From an uncultured Bacilli bacterium (GTDB lineage: Bacteria > Bacillota_I > Bacilli_A > RF39 > UBA660), in NCBI GenBank assembly GCA_947588665.1, contig CANPYU010000068.1:1-6479 (forward strand): a DNA stretch of 6,479 nucleotides, read 5' to 3'. Shown here one piece after another: positions 1 to 5,023 of this stretch. Made by a program: the position numbers and the translations under genes. A model generated the notes under the pieces. The model made no database searches, was not told the origin of the DNA, and was given only the letters and a program-made list of their open reading frames with translations. Numbering within the stretch: the first letter of the stretch is position 1; each line of letters begins with the position of its first letter.

Positions 1-10
1 ATCATGGAAA

Positions 11-43
11 GATTTTTATTTACACAATTTTTTTTACAGACTC
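11..43. mobile_element. Probable terminal inverted repeat of an IS256-family insertion sequence (element lies to the left)
   Basis: Read on the minus strand from 43 to 11, this stretch begins GAGTCTGTAAAAAAAATTG and continues TGTGTAAATAAAAATC. IS256-family ends typically have this form: a short GA-rich tip, then a TGTAAAAA block and a TGTGTAAA block. The polarity puts the body of the element to the left of the window. No transposase codons are visible in the few bases available, so the call rests on the end sequence alone. The adjoining gene (ppdK) lacks its front, which fits rearrangement next to an insertion sequence. It could also be a solitary or MITE-like end. Confidence 0.45.
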
Positions 44-71
44 ACTTATCTTTTAAGCATGGCTGTAAATA

Positions 72-338
72 CTAACAAATAATATTTTTGAAAGTGATCC
101 TTTTGCTAAAATTGATACCGAAGGGGTTGGTTCATTAATTAAAATTGCTGCCGAAAAGGGAAGAAAAACAAGAAAAGATATTCATTTAGGAATATGTGGA
201 GAACATGGTGGAGACCCAGCCTCAGTAGAATTTTGTGAAAGTGTTGGACTTGATTATGTATCTTGTTCACCATTTAGAGTTCCAATAGCTAGACTTGCTG
301 CCGCACAAGCTGCAATCAAAAATGGGAGTAAAAATTAA
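72..338 (+). pseudogene. ppdK: Pyruvate, phosphate dikinase, C-terminal remnant
   Basis: The frame ending at TAA 336-338 encodes about 88 residues that match the extreme C-terminus of pyruvate, phosphate dikinase. Key stretches are [17 protein letters not shown], then [16 protein letters not shown] with the catalytic Cys of the PEP-binding domain, and [20 protein letters not shown] at the end. The full enzyme is about 870-900 residues and interconverts pyruvate + ATP + Pi with PEP + AMP + PPi in the cytoplasm. Here the ATP-grasp, phospho-His and most of the TIM-barrel domain are absent. The frame is closed upstream by a TAA at 66-68, and similarity stops near 72-81. No start codon or ribosome-binding site fits. 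It is a non-functional tail, probably cut off by the IS-like end at 11-43. A one-base deletion near 73 that shifts the upstream frame is also possible, but upstream similarity is not convincing. Confidence 0.88.
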
Positions 339-437
339 CAATATCAAGAATGCTCGTATTTAAAGGAAAAAATGGAGATTTTATAAATGAATAAAATTTA
401 TTCCTAACCATTATTTATTGATATTTGTATATAAATT

Positions 438-480
438 AAAGACTAAAATGGCTTATTCAGTCGCATATTTTAGTCTTTTT
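438..480 (+). terminator. Rho-independent terminator (can also act leftward)
   Basis: A perfect 12-bp stem pairs AAAGACTAAAAT (438-449) with ATTTTAGTCTTT (467-478) across a 17-nt loop and ends in a T-run (476-480). It lies 100 bp past the ppdK stop and is probably the original ppdK terminator. The A-rich left flank means it could also stop transcription arriving from the right. Confidence 0.75.
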
Positions 481-503
481 ATATGCTATAAAACATCAAG
501 TAA

Positions 504-629
504 AAATTAACTTCGGCTCCTCAGGAGCTAAAGTATCTTCACAAAAATTTGGGAAAACTTTTAGAGATTTTTCATCAAATGGAAAAAGATATAATATTTT
601 TAAGGAATGTTTTTGAACAATTGGATTAA
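504..629 (+). pseudogene. Possible C-terminal scrap of an unidentified protein in an otherwise empty intergenic stretch
   Basis: The 481-674 stretch has no convincing gene. One frame, from 504 to the TAA at 627-629, stays open for 41 codons. Its residues look protein-like: it begins KLTSAPQELKYLHKNLGKLL and ends in IFLRNVFEQLD, with amphipathic leucine spacing. It has no plausible start; the frame is closed at 501-503, and the only ATG (579) lacks a ribosome-binding site. A second overlapping frame (509-616) is open too and gives NFGSSGAKVSSQKFGKTF, so open length alone proves nothing here. An imperfect hairpin at 510-534 (GCTCC/GGAGC plus ACTT/AAGT arms) lies inside. I recognise no family. 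This may be the tail of a deleted gene or chance. Confidence 0.2.
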
Positions 630-674
630 TAGGCAAGCTATACAATAAATTTTCTTATTTTACTTGGTTTTGTA

Positions 675-704
675 TTGACTTAATTTGTATAAGAATGGTA
701 TATT
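675..704 (+). promoter_or_regulatory. Sigma-A-type promoter with extended -10, reading into the hairpin leader and Abi remnant
   Basis: The -35 box is TTGACT (675-680). An 18-bp spacer follows, then the -10 TATATT (699-704), preceded by TGG, which makes an extended -10. Transcription should begin near 711, about 9 nt before the hairpin at 720-744. A second TATAAT at 704-709 has no -35 partner at a normal distance. Confidence 0.65.
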
Positions 705-710
705 ATAATT

Positions 711-757
711 CGAGTAGTGCCTAGGAGACTTTTGAAGCCCTAGGTCATTTTTATTTC
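711..757 (+). ncRNA. Short hairpin RNA or leader upstream of an AbiF-type gene (abiF-ncRNA-like candidate)
   Basis: Right after the predicted transcription start, CCTAGG (720-725) pairs with CCTAGG (739-744). An inner CTT/AAG helix (729-731 with 735-737) sits on a 3-nt loop, and a T-rich run (748-756) follows, so the shape is that of a small terminator. RNA made here would be about 40-45 nt, or longer if read-through reaches the Abi start at 768. From established knowledge, a structured RNA called the abiF motif lies upstream of AbiF/Abi_2 genes in Bacillota, and related pairs have been discussed as RNA-antitoxin/toxin systems. Position and shape agree with that, but I cannot confirm a covariance-model match. 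The alternative is a plain attenuator. Confidence 0.45.
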
Positions 758-767
758 CGGAGGTTAA

Positions 768-890
768 ATGAAGCAATATAAAACTAATGAAGAATTATTA
801 GAACATTTAAAAAATAAAAATGTAATAATTGATGATGAAAACATAGCTTTAAATTACATGATTCATTATTGTATATACATTATGAACTGA
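768..890 (+). pseudogene. Abi_2/AbiF-type abortive-infection gene, N-terminal remnant (40 codons)
   Basis: The start is ATG 768, with GGAGG at 759-763. The product begins MKQYKTNEELLEHLKNKNVI, then IDDENIALNYMIHYC, and ends at TGA 888-890 after 40 residues. The opening pattern (K-x-Y/F-K-T-x-E-E/Q, then L-K-x-x-x-(L/V)-I-I-D-D/E-E, then an A-x-x-Y/F-L segment) is that of the Abi_2 family (AbiD/AbiF), whose members usually have about 300 residues and act as phage-triggered growth-arrest proteins. The family continues with an N-Y-Y-R/N-(L/I) motif. Here similarity fades after MIHYC, and no continuation is found in any frame before 947. The gene keeps its promoter, leader and ribosome-binding site but has lost about 85% of its body, so it is almost certainly inactive. 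Confidence 0.6.
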
Positions 891-894
891 ACGT

Positions 895-912
895 CAGAAA
901 AATCTGTTTTTT
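895..912 (+). terminator. Weak terminator-like hairpin after the Abi remnant
   Basis: CAGA (895-898) pairs with TCTG (903-906) over a 4-nt loop and is followed by six T's (907-912). A 4-bp stem is short, so this may be only a partial terminator left from the deleted gene's 3' end. Confidence 0.3.
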
Positions 913-946
913 GTTTATAATTTTATTAATGTAATTAAGAACATAG

Positions 947-975
947 TTGAAATTGTAACATAAATAATATATGAT
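947..975 (+). promoter_or_regulatory. Promoter of the HNH endonuclease gene
   Basis: The -35 TTGAAA (947-952) and -10 TATGAT (970-975) are separated by exactly 17 bp. The start of transcription is predicted near 982, just ahead of the GAGGTGA ribosome-binding site (983-989), giving a leader of only about 12 nt. The nuclease therefore has its own promoter and does not depend on the upstream Abi promoter. Confidence 0.65.
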
Positions 976-993
976 ATAACAAGAGGTGACACT

Positions 994-2250
994 ATGAGAG
1001 ATTTTTCGGATTCTATTAAATATTCTGTCGTTAGAAATAATCTTGAAAAAAATAATGGTAGAATTTGTTGCGAAGTTTGTGGTAGAGAATTAAAATCGAT
1101 AAATGAAGGACATTTTGATCATATAGAAGCATATGCTAAAGGAGGAAAATCTACAAAAAATAATTGCCAAATCTTATGTTTAAGTTGTAATTTGAAAAAG
1201 AATGATAAAGAATTAAATGATTTTTTACTAGATGAAAAAGCCAGAAAATTTTTAGAAGGTATAAATGTTGATGAACAAAATAGTATGGAAGATACCAATA
1301 TCAGTATACAAGATAATCTAAGAATTAATGGTGAAATTACAAAAGAATCATTTGATTTATTAATTTCAAAATTTATTGAATCAAAAGGAAATATAACTAA
1401 AGTAGATTTTTCTAGAGAATATAACAATTTACCAGCATTTTATTATGTTACAAAATATTATGGTGATTTTAAGACATTAAAAAAGGCATTTAATATTAAA
1501 GAAAAGATTATATGGAATAGAGATACAATAAAAGAAGCTTTAGAAAAATATATAAATGAATATGGGAATATTTTTGAGAAGGATTTAAAAGCAAAGAATA
1601 ATTTACCATCTTATCCATGTTTAATTAAATACTATCCAGAATTTAGTGGCTTAAATGAATTAAAATCAAATATGTTTAATTTAAAAGTAAGAAATCAATG
1701 GTCTCGTGAAGATGCAATTCAAGCTGGAAAAACATTTGCTAGTAAAAATGGCAAGATTTTACTAAAAGATTTGAATTCATTAAATAATATGCCTACTGCA
1801 AAAGTAATATATAGATACTTTGGATCATTAGAAAATTTTCAAAAGATAATTGGCTCTGAAGTATCACATCGTAATGAGTTAATTACTATGAAAGAAATTG
1901 ATAAGGCGGTTAATGAAACTTTAAATTCTAGAAAAGAATTTGAAACAACTAAAGATTTGTTTAAAGTATTTCCAATATCTCAAAGTGTTATTTATCGTAA
2001 TTTTGGAAGCATAGAATCATTTTATAAGAAATATAATATACGTATATTAAAAAAGAAAAAAGCCAAATTTTCTAAACAAGAAATTGATGATATAGTTTTA
2101 AAATATATTAAAGATGGCAAAAAAATACCCTCTGCTGCAAAAGAATTAGTTCCATTAGGATTACCATCAAGAGGAGCAATTATGCGATACTATCGTGATT
2201 GGCATGAACCTTTTGTTATATATTCAAAATTGTATGAAAAAATGAATTAA
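994..2250 (+). CDS. HNH endonuclease with five C-terminal homing-endonuclease-associated repeats
   Basis: This 418-residue protein is complete; ATG 994 follows GAGGTGA (983-989) by 4 nt. Residues 1-85 form an HNH nuclease domain with a zinc-type knuckle C26-x2-C29 paired with C62-x2-C65. The catalytic core GHFDHIEA has H40 and D42-H43, then GG (50-51), N57, Q59 and N66-x-K-K. After a linker (about 90-110) come five copies of a ~52-residue helical module at roughly 113-167, 174-227, 236-287, 297-348 and 358-410. Each has an aromatic-rich centre such as VIYRYFGSLENF or VIYRNFGSIESF. This matches the homing-endonuclease-associated repeat (Pfam HNH_repeat), a DNA-binding module in phage and mobile-element nucleases. 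The protein is likely a sequence-specific cytoplasmic DNA endonuclease, with the repeats setting the target. No intron, methylase or host gene surrounds it. The gene reads toward a broken Abi gene 30 bp downstream. It could be a selfish nuclease or a defence component; the target is unknown. Confidence 0.85.
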   Translation: MRDFSDSIKYSVVRNNLEKNNGRICCEVCGRELKSINEGHFDHIEAYAKGGKSTKNNCQILCLSCNLKKNDKELNDFLLDEKARKFLEGINVDEQNSMEDTNISIQDNLRINGEITKESFDLLISKFIESKGNITKVDFSREYNNLPAFYYVTKYYGDFKTLKKAFNIKEKIIWNRDTIKEALEKYINEYGNIFEKDLKAKNNLPSYPCLIKYYPEFSGLNELKSNMFNLKVRNQWSREDAIQAGKTFASKNGKILLKDLNSLNNMPTAKVIYRYFGSLENFQKIIGSEVSHRNELITMKEIDKAVNETLNSRKEFETTKDLFKVFPISQSVIYRNFGSIESFYKKYNIRILKKKKAKFSKQEIDDIVLKYIKDGKKIPSAAKELVPLGLPSRGAIMRYYRDWHEPFVIYSKLYEKMN

Positions 2251-2280
2251 ATATAATATTTTCTACAAGAAGGTGATAGC

Positions 2281-2559
2281 ATGATTGAAAATTTTACTAC
2301 AAATACTTTAAGACCTATGATGAAAATTTCTGAAATGGTTTAATACTTAAAACAAAAAAATATTAAATTTGAATATAGTAAAGATAATAATAATTATTTT
2401 AATGTAACATCATATAAAAATAATTTTATTAAGTATCAGTGTGGGGAATTAATAGGTAAATATATCGATTTAGATTTTGCTTACTTAAAAGACTTATTTT
2501 ATTGTTATGATTATTGGTTTTGTAATTACTATGTTAGTATCATTAATAAAGTAAGTTAA
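2281..2559 (+). pseudogene. Second Abi_2-type abortive-infection gene, broken by an in-frame stop and 3'-truncated
   Basis: An AGAAGGTGA site (2268-2276) precedes ATG 2281. The product starts MIENFTTNTLRPMMKISEMV, hits TAA at 2341-2343, and then resumes in the same frame as YLKQKNIKFEY, NNNYFNVTSYKNNF and GKYIDLDFAYLKDL, ending at TAA 2557-2559. The pattern KISE-x-V-(E)-YLK-x-K-x-I-x-F, then NNYF-x-(L/V)-(T/A)-SY-(R/K)-x-NF, then KYI-x-L-(E/D)-FAYLKDL belongs to Abi_2-family proteins of Bacillota. The TAA replaces a position that is usually Glu or Asp, so one base change from GAA is enough to explain it. About a dozen residues appear missing between KFEY and NNNYF, and after AYLKDL the similarity ends, leaving about 200 residues absent. 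The gene probably shared a transcript with the HNH gene (30-bp gap). It is distinct from the remnant at 768-890, because both carry an N-terminus. Confidence 0.65.
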
Positions 2560-2582
2560 TGAATGCTCTTTTTGAATAAGAT

Positions 2583-2627
2583 TAAAAAGTATTCTTTTTA
2601 GGAGAAGATTTTATTCTTTTCCTTTTA
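2583..2627 (+). terminator. AT-rich terminator between the accessory region and the core genes
   Basis: Two adjacent hairpins can form. TAAAAAG (2583-2589) pairs with CTTTTTA (2594-2600) over TATT. AGGAGAAGA (2600-2608) pairs with TCTTTTCCT (2615-2623) over a 6-nt loop with one G-T pair, followed by TTTAT. They share a base, so they are alternatives. Either would separate transcription of the HNH/Abi remnant from the genes to the right. Confidence 0.45.
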
Positions 2628-2642
2628 TTATGGAGTTATTTG

Positions 2643-2651
2643 TGATACAAT
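2643..2651 (+). promoter_or_regulatory. Extended -10 element ahead of the small membrane-protein genes
   Basis: TGA followed by TACAAT (2646-2651) forms an extended -10. No good -35 is seen 16-18 bp upstream (the sequence there is T-rich). Predicted initiation near 2658 lies right at the GGTGA ribosome-binding site, leaving almost no leader, so confidence is modest. Confidence 0.35.
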
Positions 2652-2667
2652 TATGTTGGTGATGAAA

Positions 2668-2874
2668 ATGGCGAAAAAAGTAGAGAAAAGTGATGCTCCA
2701 AAAAAAGATAAAGATAAGCTTCAAAAAAAGAAAAAAAATAAAACGAAAAGAGTTAGTAAAATAAGTGAGACAATGAATAAGACTATTAATTTATATGAAG
2801 CATTGTTTTTTGGAGTAGCAATACTTTTGTTAATATTTATATTATTAATTAAGTATGTAACTCCAAATATATAG
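2668..2874 (+). CDS. Small lysine-rich single-span membrane protein, function unknown
   Basis: The 68-residue product starts best at ATG 2668, because GGTGA (2658-2662) sits 5 nt ahead. An in-frame ATG at 2653 would add MLVMK but has no ribosome-binding site and lies at the promoter. Residues 1-35 are extremely basic (about half Lys/Arg, with runs such as KKDKDKLQKKKKNKTKR). Residues 44-63 form one hydrophobic helix, followed by a five-residue tail. By the positive-inside rule, the N-terminus is cytoplasmic and the C-terminus outside. The basic arm could touch nucleic acid, ribosomes or acidic lipids, but nothing shows which. It is followed after 11 bp by a second small membrane protein, so the two are probably co-expressed. 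I recognise no family. Confidence 0.7.
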   Translation: MAKKVEKSDAPKKDKDKLQKKKKNKTKRVSKISETMNKTINLYEALFFGVAILLLIFILLIKYVTPNI

Positions 2875-2885
2875 AGGTGAAGAAA

Positions 2886-3131
2886 GTGCAAAAAGAGATA
2901 AAATTAAAGACTTTTTTAATAGTTTTAGCTATATTAGTGTTTTTAGAGTGTCTTATATTGGTTGTTTTAGTGCCTTTAATAAAACATAATAAAGAGAGAA
3001 AGGGACAAGAGAAGTATTGTAAAGTGGCTATTTGTAACGAAGATGAAACTTCTTGTTATGCTTTTAAACTAGATGAGACTAATAAAACTCAAATTGTATG
3101 GCGAGGTAGATGCGATAATTATGAGAAGTAA
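2886..3131 (+). CDS. Small membrane-anchored protein with a four-cysteine outer domain, function unknown
   Basis: Two in-frame GTG codons could start it. GTG 2886 is preferred because the strong GAGGTGA site (2874-2880) lies 5 nt before it, whereas GTG 2877 falls inside that site. The 81-residue protein has a basic N-terminal stub, one membrane helix at about 10-32 and a short polar outer domain of about 48 residues. That domain has C45, C50, C57 and C76 in the arrangement C-x4-C-x6-C-x18-C (one more Cys, C22, is within the membrane). Four cysteines in so small an exported domain suggest two disulfides or metal binding. There is no lipobox and no clear signal-peptidase site, so it is likely a membrane anchor. 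The family is unknown. It lies just upstream of the ruvX promoter, and transcripts may run on into that operon. Confidence 0.7.
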   Translation: MQKEIKLKTFLIVLAILVFLECLILVVLVPLIKHNKERKGQEKYCKVAICNEDETSCYAFKLDETNKTQIVWRGRCDNYEK

Positions 3132-3147
3132 TATAAATAGGTTTAGC

Positions 3148-3176
3148 TTGTAATTTTAAAGAAAATTTGTTAAAAT
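3148..3176 (+). promoter_or_regulatory. Promoter of the ruvX-yrzB-mltG-trmR-U32 operon
   Basis: The -35 TTGTAA (3148-3153), a 17-bp spacer and the -10 TAAAAT (3171-3176) preceded by TGT (extended -10) make a strong sigma-A match. Transcription should begin near 3183. This supports ATG 3209, not the in-frame ATG at 3182, as the ruvX start. No further promoter is obvious before 6407. Confidence 0.7.
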
Positions 3177-3208
3177 GATTTATGTACTTAAGAAGGAATG
3201 ATTTTAAA

Positions 3209-3634
3209 ATGCGCTATTTAGGTTTAGATTTAGGAACGAAAACTTTGGGAATAGCAATAACTGATAAAAGTAAAATGTTAGCTAATATGCTTAAAGTAGT
3301 TAGATTTAAAGCTGAAGATTATAATGAAGCAGTAATTGAAGTATTAAAGGTATTAGAAGAATATGATATTGAAAAGATTGCTTTAGGGTTGCCTAAAAAT
3401 ATGGATAATTCTTTAGGTTTTGCGAGTAAGAGAAGTTTAAATTTTAAAAAGTTGTTAGAAGAAAAAACAGATATACCAATTATACTGGTAGATGAGAGAT
3501 TAAGTACAATGGAAGCAGAAAATATATTATTAGAAGCAGATTTAAGTAGAGAAAAAAGAAAGAAAGTTATAGATGGAGTAGCGGCTCAAATAATTTTAGA
3601 AACGTTTATTAAAATGGAGGAGAAAAATGAATAA
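3209..3634 (+). CDS. ruvX: Putative pre-16S rRNA nuclease / Holliday junction resolvase-like protein RuvX (YqgF)
   Basis: The protein has 141 residues, close to B. subtilis YrrK (138). ATG 3209 is chosen over an in-frame ATG at 3182 because AGAAGGA (3191-3197) precedes it and the family starts right at the first beta strand. It has the RNase H-like fold with the expected acidic residues. These are D7 in MRYLGLDLGTKTLGIAITD, the GLPKNMDNSLG strand-loop (60-70), D95 in VDERLSTMEAE, and D122 in IDGVAAQIILE. YqgF of E. coli takes part in 16S rRNA 5'-end maturation, and the family is also described as a Holliday junction resolvase, so the exact substrate here is not settled. It acts in the cytoplasm. 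It is first in the operon and overlaps yrzB by 8 nt, as in many Bacillota. Confidence 0.93.
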   Translation: MRYLGLDLGTKTLGIAITDKSKMLANMLKVVRFKAEDYNEAVIEVLKVLEEYDIEKIALGLPKNMDNSLGFASKRSLNFKKLLEEKTDIPIILVDERLSTMEAENILLEADLSREKRKKVIDGVAAQIILETFIKMEEKNE

Positions 3635-3902
3635 GGAAAAGGAAAGAGTTTTTACTATTACGGATAATACAGGTAAAACTGTGGAGTATGAGATATTGTT
3701 TACATTTGATTCCGAGGAAACTAAAAAAAGTTATATAGTTTTTACTGATAATGTTACAGATCAAGATGGTAGTTTGATGACTTATGCAGCAACTTATGAT
3801 AAAGAGGGTGAAAAATTAAAATTAAAAGATATTGAAACAGAGAAAGAATGGAATTTAATAGAAACACTTCTTTCACAAATTGAAGATAAAATCGGAGAAT
3901 AA
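3627..3902 (+). CDS. yrzB: DUF1292 family protein (YrzB-like)
   Basis: The start is ATG 3627, with GGAGG (3616-3620) 6 nt upstream and inside the end of ruvX (ATGAATAA overlap). The 91-residue acidic protein follows the DUF1292 pattern. It has an N-terminal strand pair with ITDNTGKTVEYEILFTFDSE (11-30), then KSYIVFTD, and a C-terminal IETEKEWNLIETLLSQI helix. The characteristic F-(T/D)-(F/S)-(D/E)-S-(E/D) and E-(W/E)-W/E...I/V-E motifs are present. Members are small cytoplasmic proteins, nearly always encoded between ruvX and mltG or near alaS. No biochemical role is established. It lacks membrane segments and cysteines. The call rests on sequence pattern plus the conserved gene order. Confidence 0.87.
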   Translation: MNKEKERVFTITDNTGKTVEYEILFTFDSEETKKSYIVFTDNVTDQDGSLMTYAATYDKEGEKLKLKDIETEKEWNLIETLLSQIEDKIGE

Positions 3903-3916
3903 AAATAAGAGGTTGT

Positions 3917-5008
3917 ATGAAAAAAAAGATAATAATAGTTATAGGGGTAATAATAGTTTTAATAGGTATATTGGTTGGTTTATATTTTTATGGATTAACA
4001 CCAGTATCAAAGGAAGATAAGAAAGTAGAGTTTACTGTTGCTCCAGGAACTAGCAAAATAGAGATAGTTGATGAATTAAAGAAAAATGGACTTTTAAAAA
4101 GCAAATTAGCATTATATATATATGTTGCTTTTAATAGAAATTTGAATTTACAAGCTGGGGTTTATGAATTAAGAACAAATATGAAACCAACTGATATGCT
4201 AAAAAAAATTAATAAAGGAGAAATTATCGAAGAAGATAATACTTATACTATAACATTTATTGAAGGAAAAAGAATACCTGATTATGCTAAAGTTATCGCA
4301 GATAATACTAATAGTACTAAAGATGAAGTACTAAAAATAATGAGTGATAAAGAATATTTGAAAGAGTTAATTAATAAATATTGGTTTTTAACGGATGATA
4401 TTTTAACTGAAAAATTATATTATCCTTTGGAAGGATATTTATATGCAAGTACTTATGATATTTATAATGGAAGCACTATTAAAAATATTATTGAAAGAAT
4501 GCTTGATGGAACAGAACAAATATTAGATAAATATAAAGAAGAAATTAATAATTCTCGTTATTCGATACATGAGATTCTTACTTTAGCAAGTATTGTAGAA
4601 TTAGAATCTTCAGGGACGAAAGAGAATAAAACAACAAATGATGATCCTAAAAAGATGGTGGCAGGAGTATTTATTAATCGACTTTTAGCAGGAGATTCTT
4701 TAGGTAGTGATGTTACTACATATTATGGAGCTAAGAGAGACTTTTCAACAGAGTTATATCAAGCTGAAATAGATGATTGCAGTAATGGATATAATACTCG
4801 AGGAACATGTAATATGGGGAAATTGCCTATTGGACCGATTTGCAGTCCAAGTGAAGTTGCTATAGAGGCGGCAATAAAGCCAATTAGTCATGACTATTAT
4901 TTCTTTGTGGCAGATAAATTTAAAAATTTGTATTTTACTCGAAATAATGTGGAACATAATCAAATGATTAATAGTTTAAAGGCACAAGGAGTATGGTACG
5001 AATATTAA
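3917..5008 (+). CDS. mltG: Endolytic murein transglycosylase MltG (YceG/YrrL)
   Basis: The protein has 363 residues, and AAGAGGT (3907-3913) precedes ATG 3917. Residues 4-25 form an N-terminal membrane anchor, placing the enzyme outside the membrane. A LysM-like subdomain spans about 37-105, and the catalytic YceG domain runs from about 110 to 363. Family landmarks are LEGYLYASTY (171-180), LASIVELES with the predicted catalytic Glu E228 (equivalent to E218 of E. coli MltG), VFINRLLAGDSLGSDVT (251-267), YNTRGTC and GKLPIGPICSPSE (301-313), and VEHNQ near the end. MltG cuts nascent glycan strands inside the chain, helping to end their elongation; in Gram-positives it works with the peripheral cell-wall machinery. 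An unusual point is three outer-domain cysteines (C288, C298, C309), two of them flanking YNTR. It sits 14 bp after yrzB and 15 bp before trmR, in one transcript. Confidence 0.95.
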   Translation: MKKKIIIVIGVIIVLIGILVGLYFYGLTPVSKEDKKVEFTVAPGTSKIEIVDELKKNGLLKSKLALYIYVAFNRNLNLQAGVYELRTNMKPTDMLKKINKGEIIEEDNTYTITFIEGKRIPDYAKVIADNTNSTKDEVLKIMSDKEYLKELINKYWFLTDDILTEKLYYPLEGYLYASTYDIYNGSTIKNIIERMLDGTEQILDKYKEEINNSRYSIHEILTLASIVELESSGTKENKTTNDDPKKMVAGVFINRLLAGDSLGSDVTTYYGAKRDFSTELYQAEIDDCSNGYNTRGTCNMGKLPIGPICSPSEVAIEAAIKPISHDYYFFVADKFKNLYFTRNNVEHNQMINSLKAQGVWYEY

Positions 5009-5023
5009 TGGAGATGAGTTTTA

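Noticed and set aside
387..407. Six-codon frame MNKIYS with GGAG upstream at 374-377
   Set aside because: Too short to support as a gene; the GGAG plus ATG combination is common by chance in AG-rich intergenic DNA.
327..511. 13-bp direct repeat AGTAAAAATTAAC at 327-339 and 499-511
   Set aside because: In sequence this AT-rich, a few 13-mer repeats are expected by chance in 6.5 kb, and nothing else about the 172-bp interval suggests an inserted element.
1119..1427. Minus-strand open frame of 102 codons
   Set aside because: It lies entirely antisense to the HNH domain and linker of the nuclease, has no ribosome-binding site, and its Phe/Ser-rich composition is what AT-rich coding DNA gives on the opposite strand.
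994..2250. Tandem nucleotide repeat or CRISPR-like array in the HNH gene
   Set aside because: The five modules are repeated only at the protein level; the DNA copies are too diverged and are in frame with the coding sequence.
2341..2343. Stop-codon recoding (readthrough of TAA) in the second Abi gene
   Set aside because: TAA is used as a normal stop throughout the window, no recoding structure is visible, and the gene is damaged elsewhere as well, so a nonsense mutation is simpler.
4754..4963. Minus-strand open frame of 69 codons
   Set aside because: It is antisense to the conserved C-terminal part of mltG and has no ribosome-binding site or recognisable motif.
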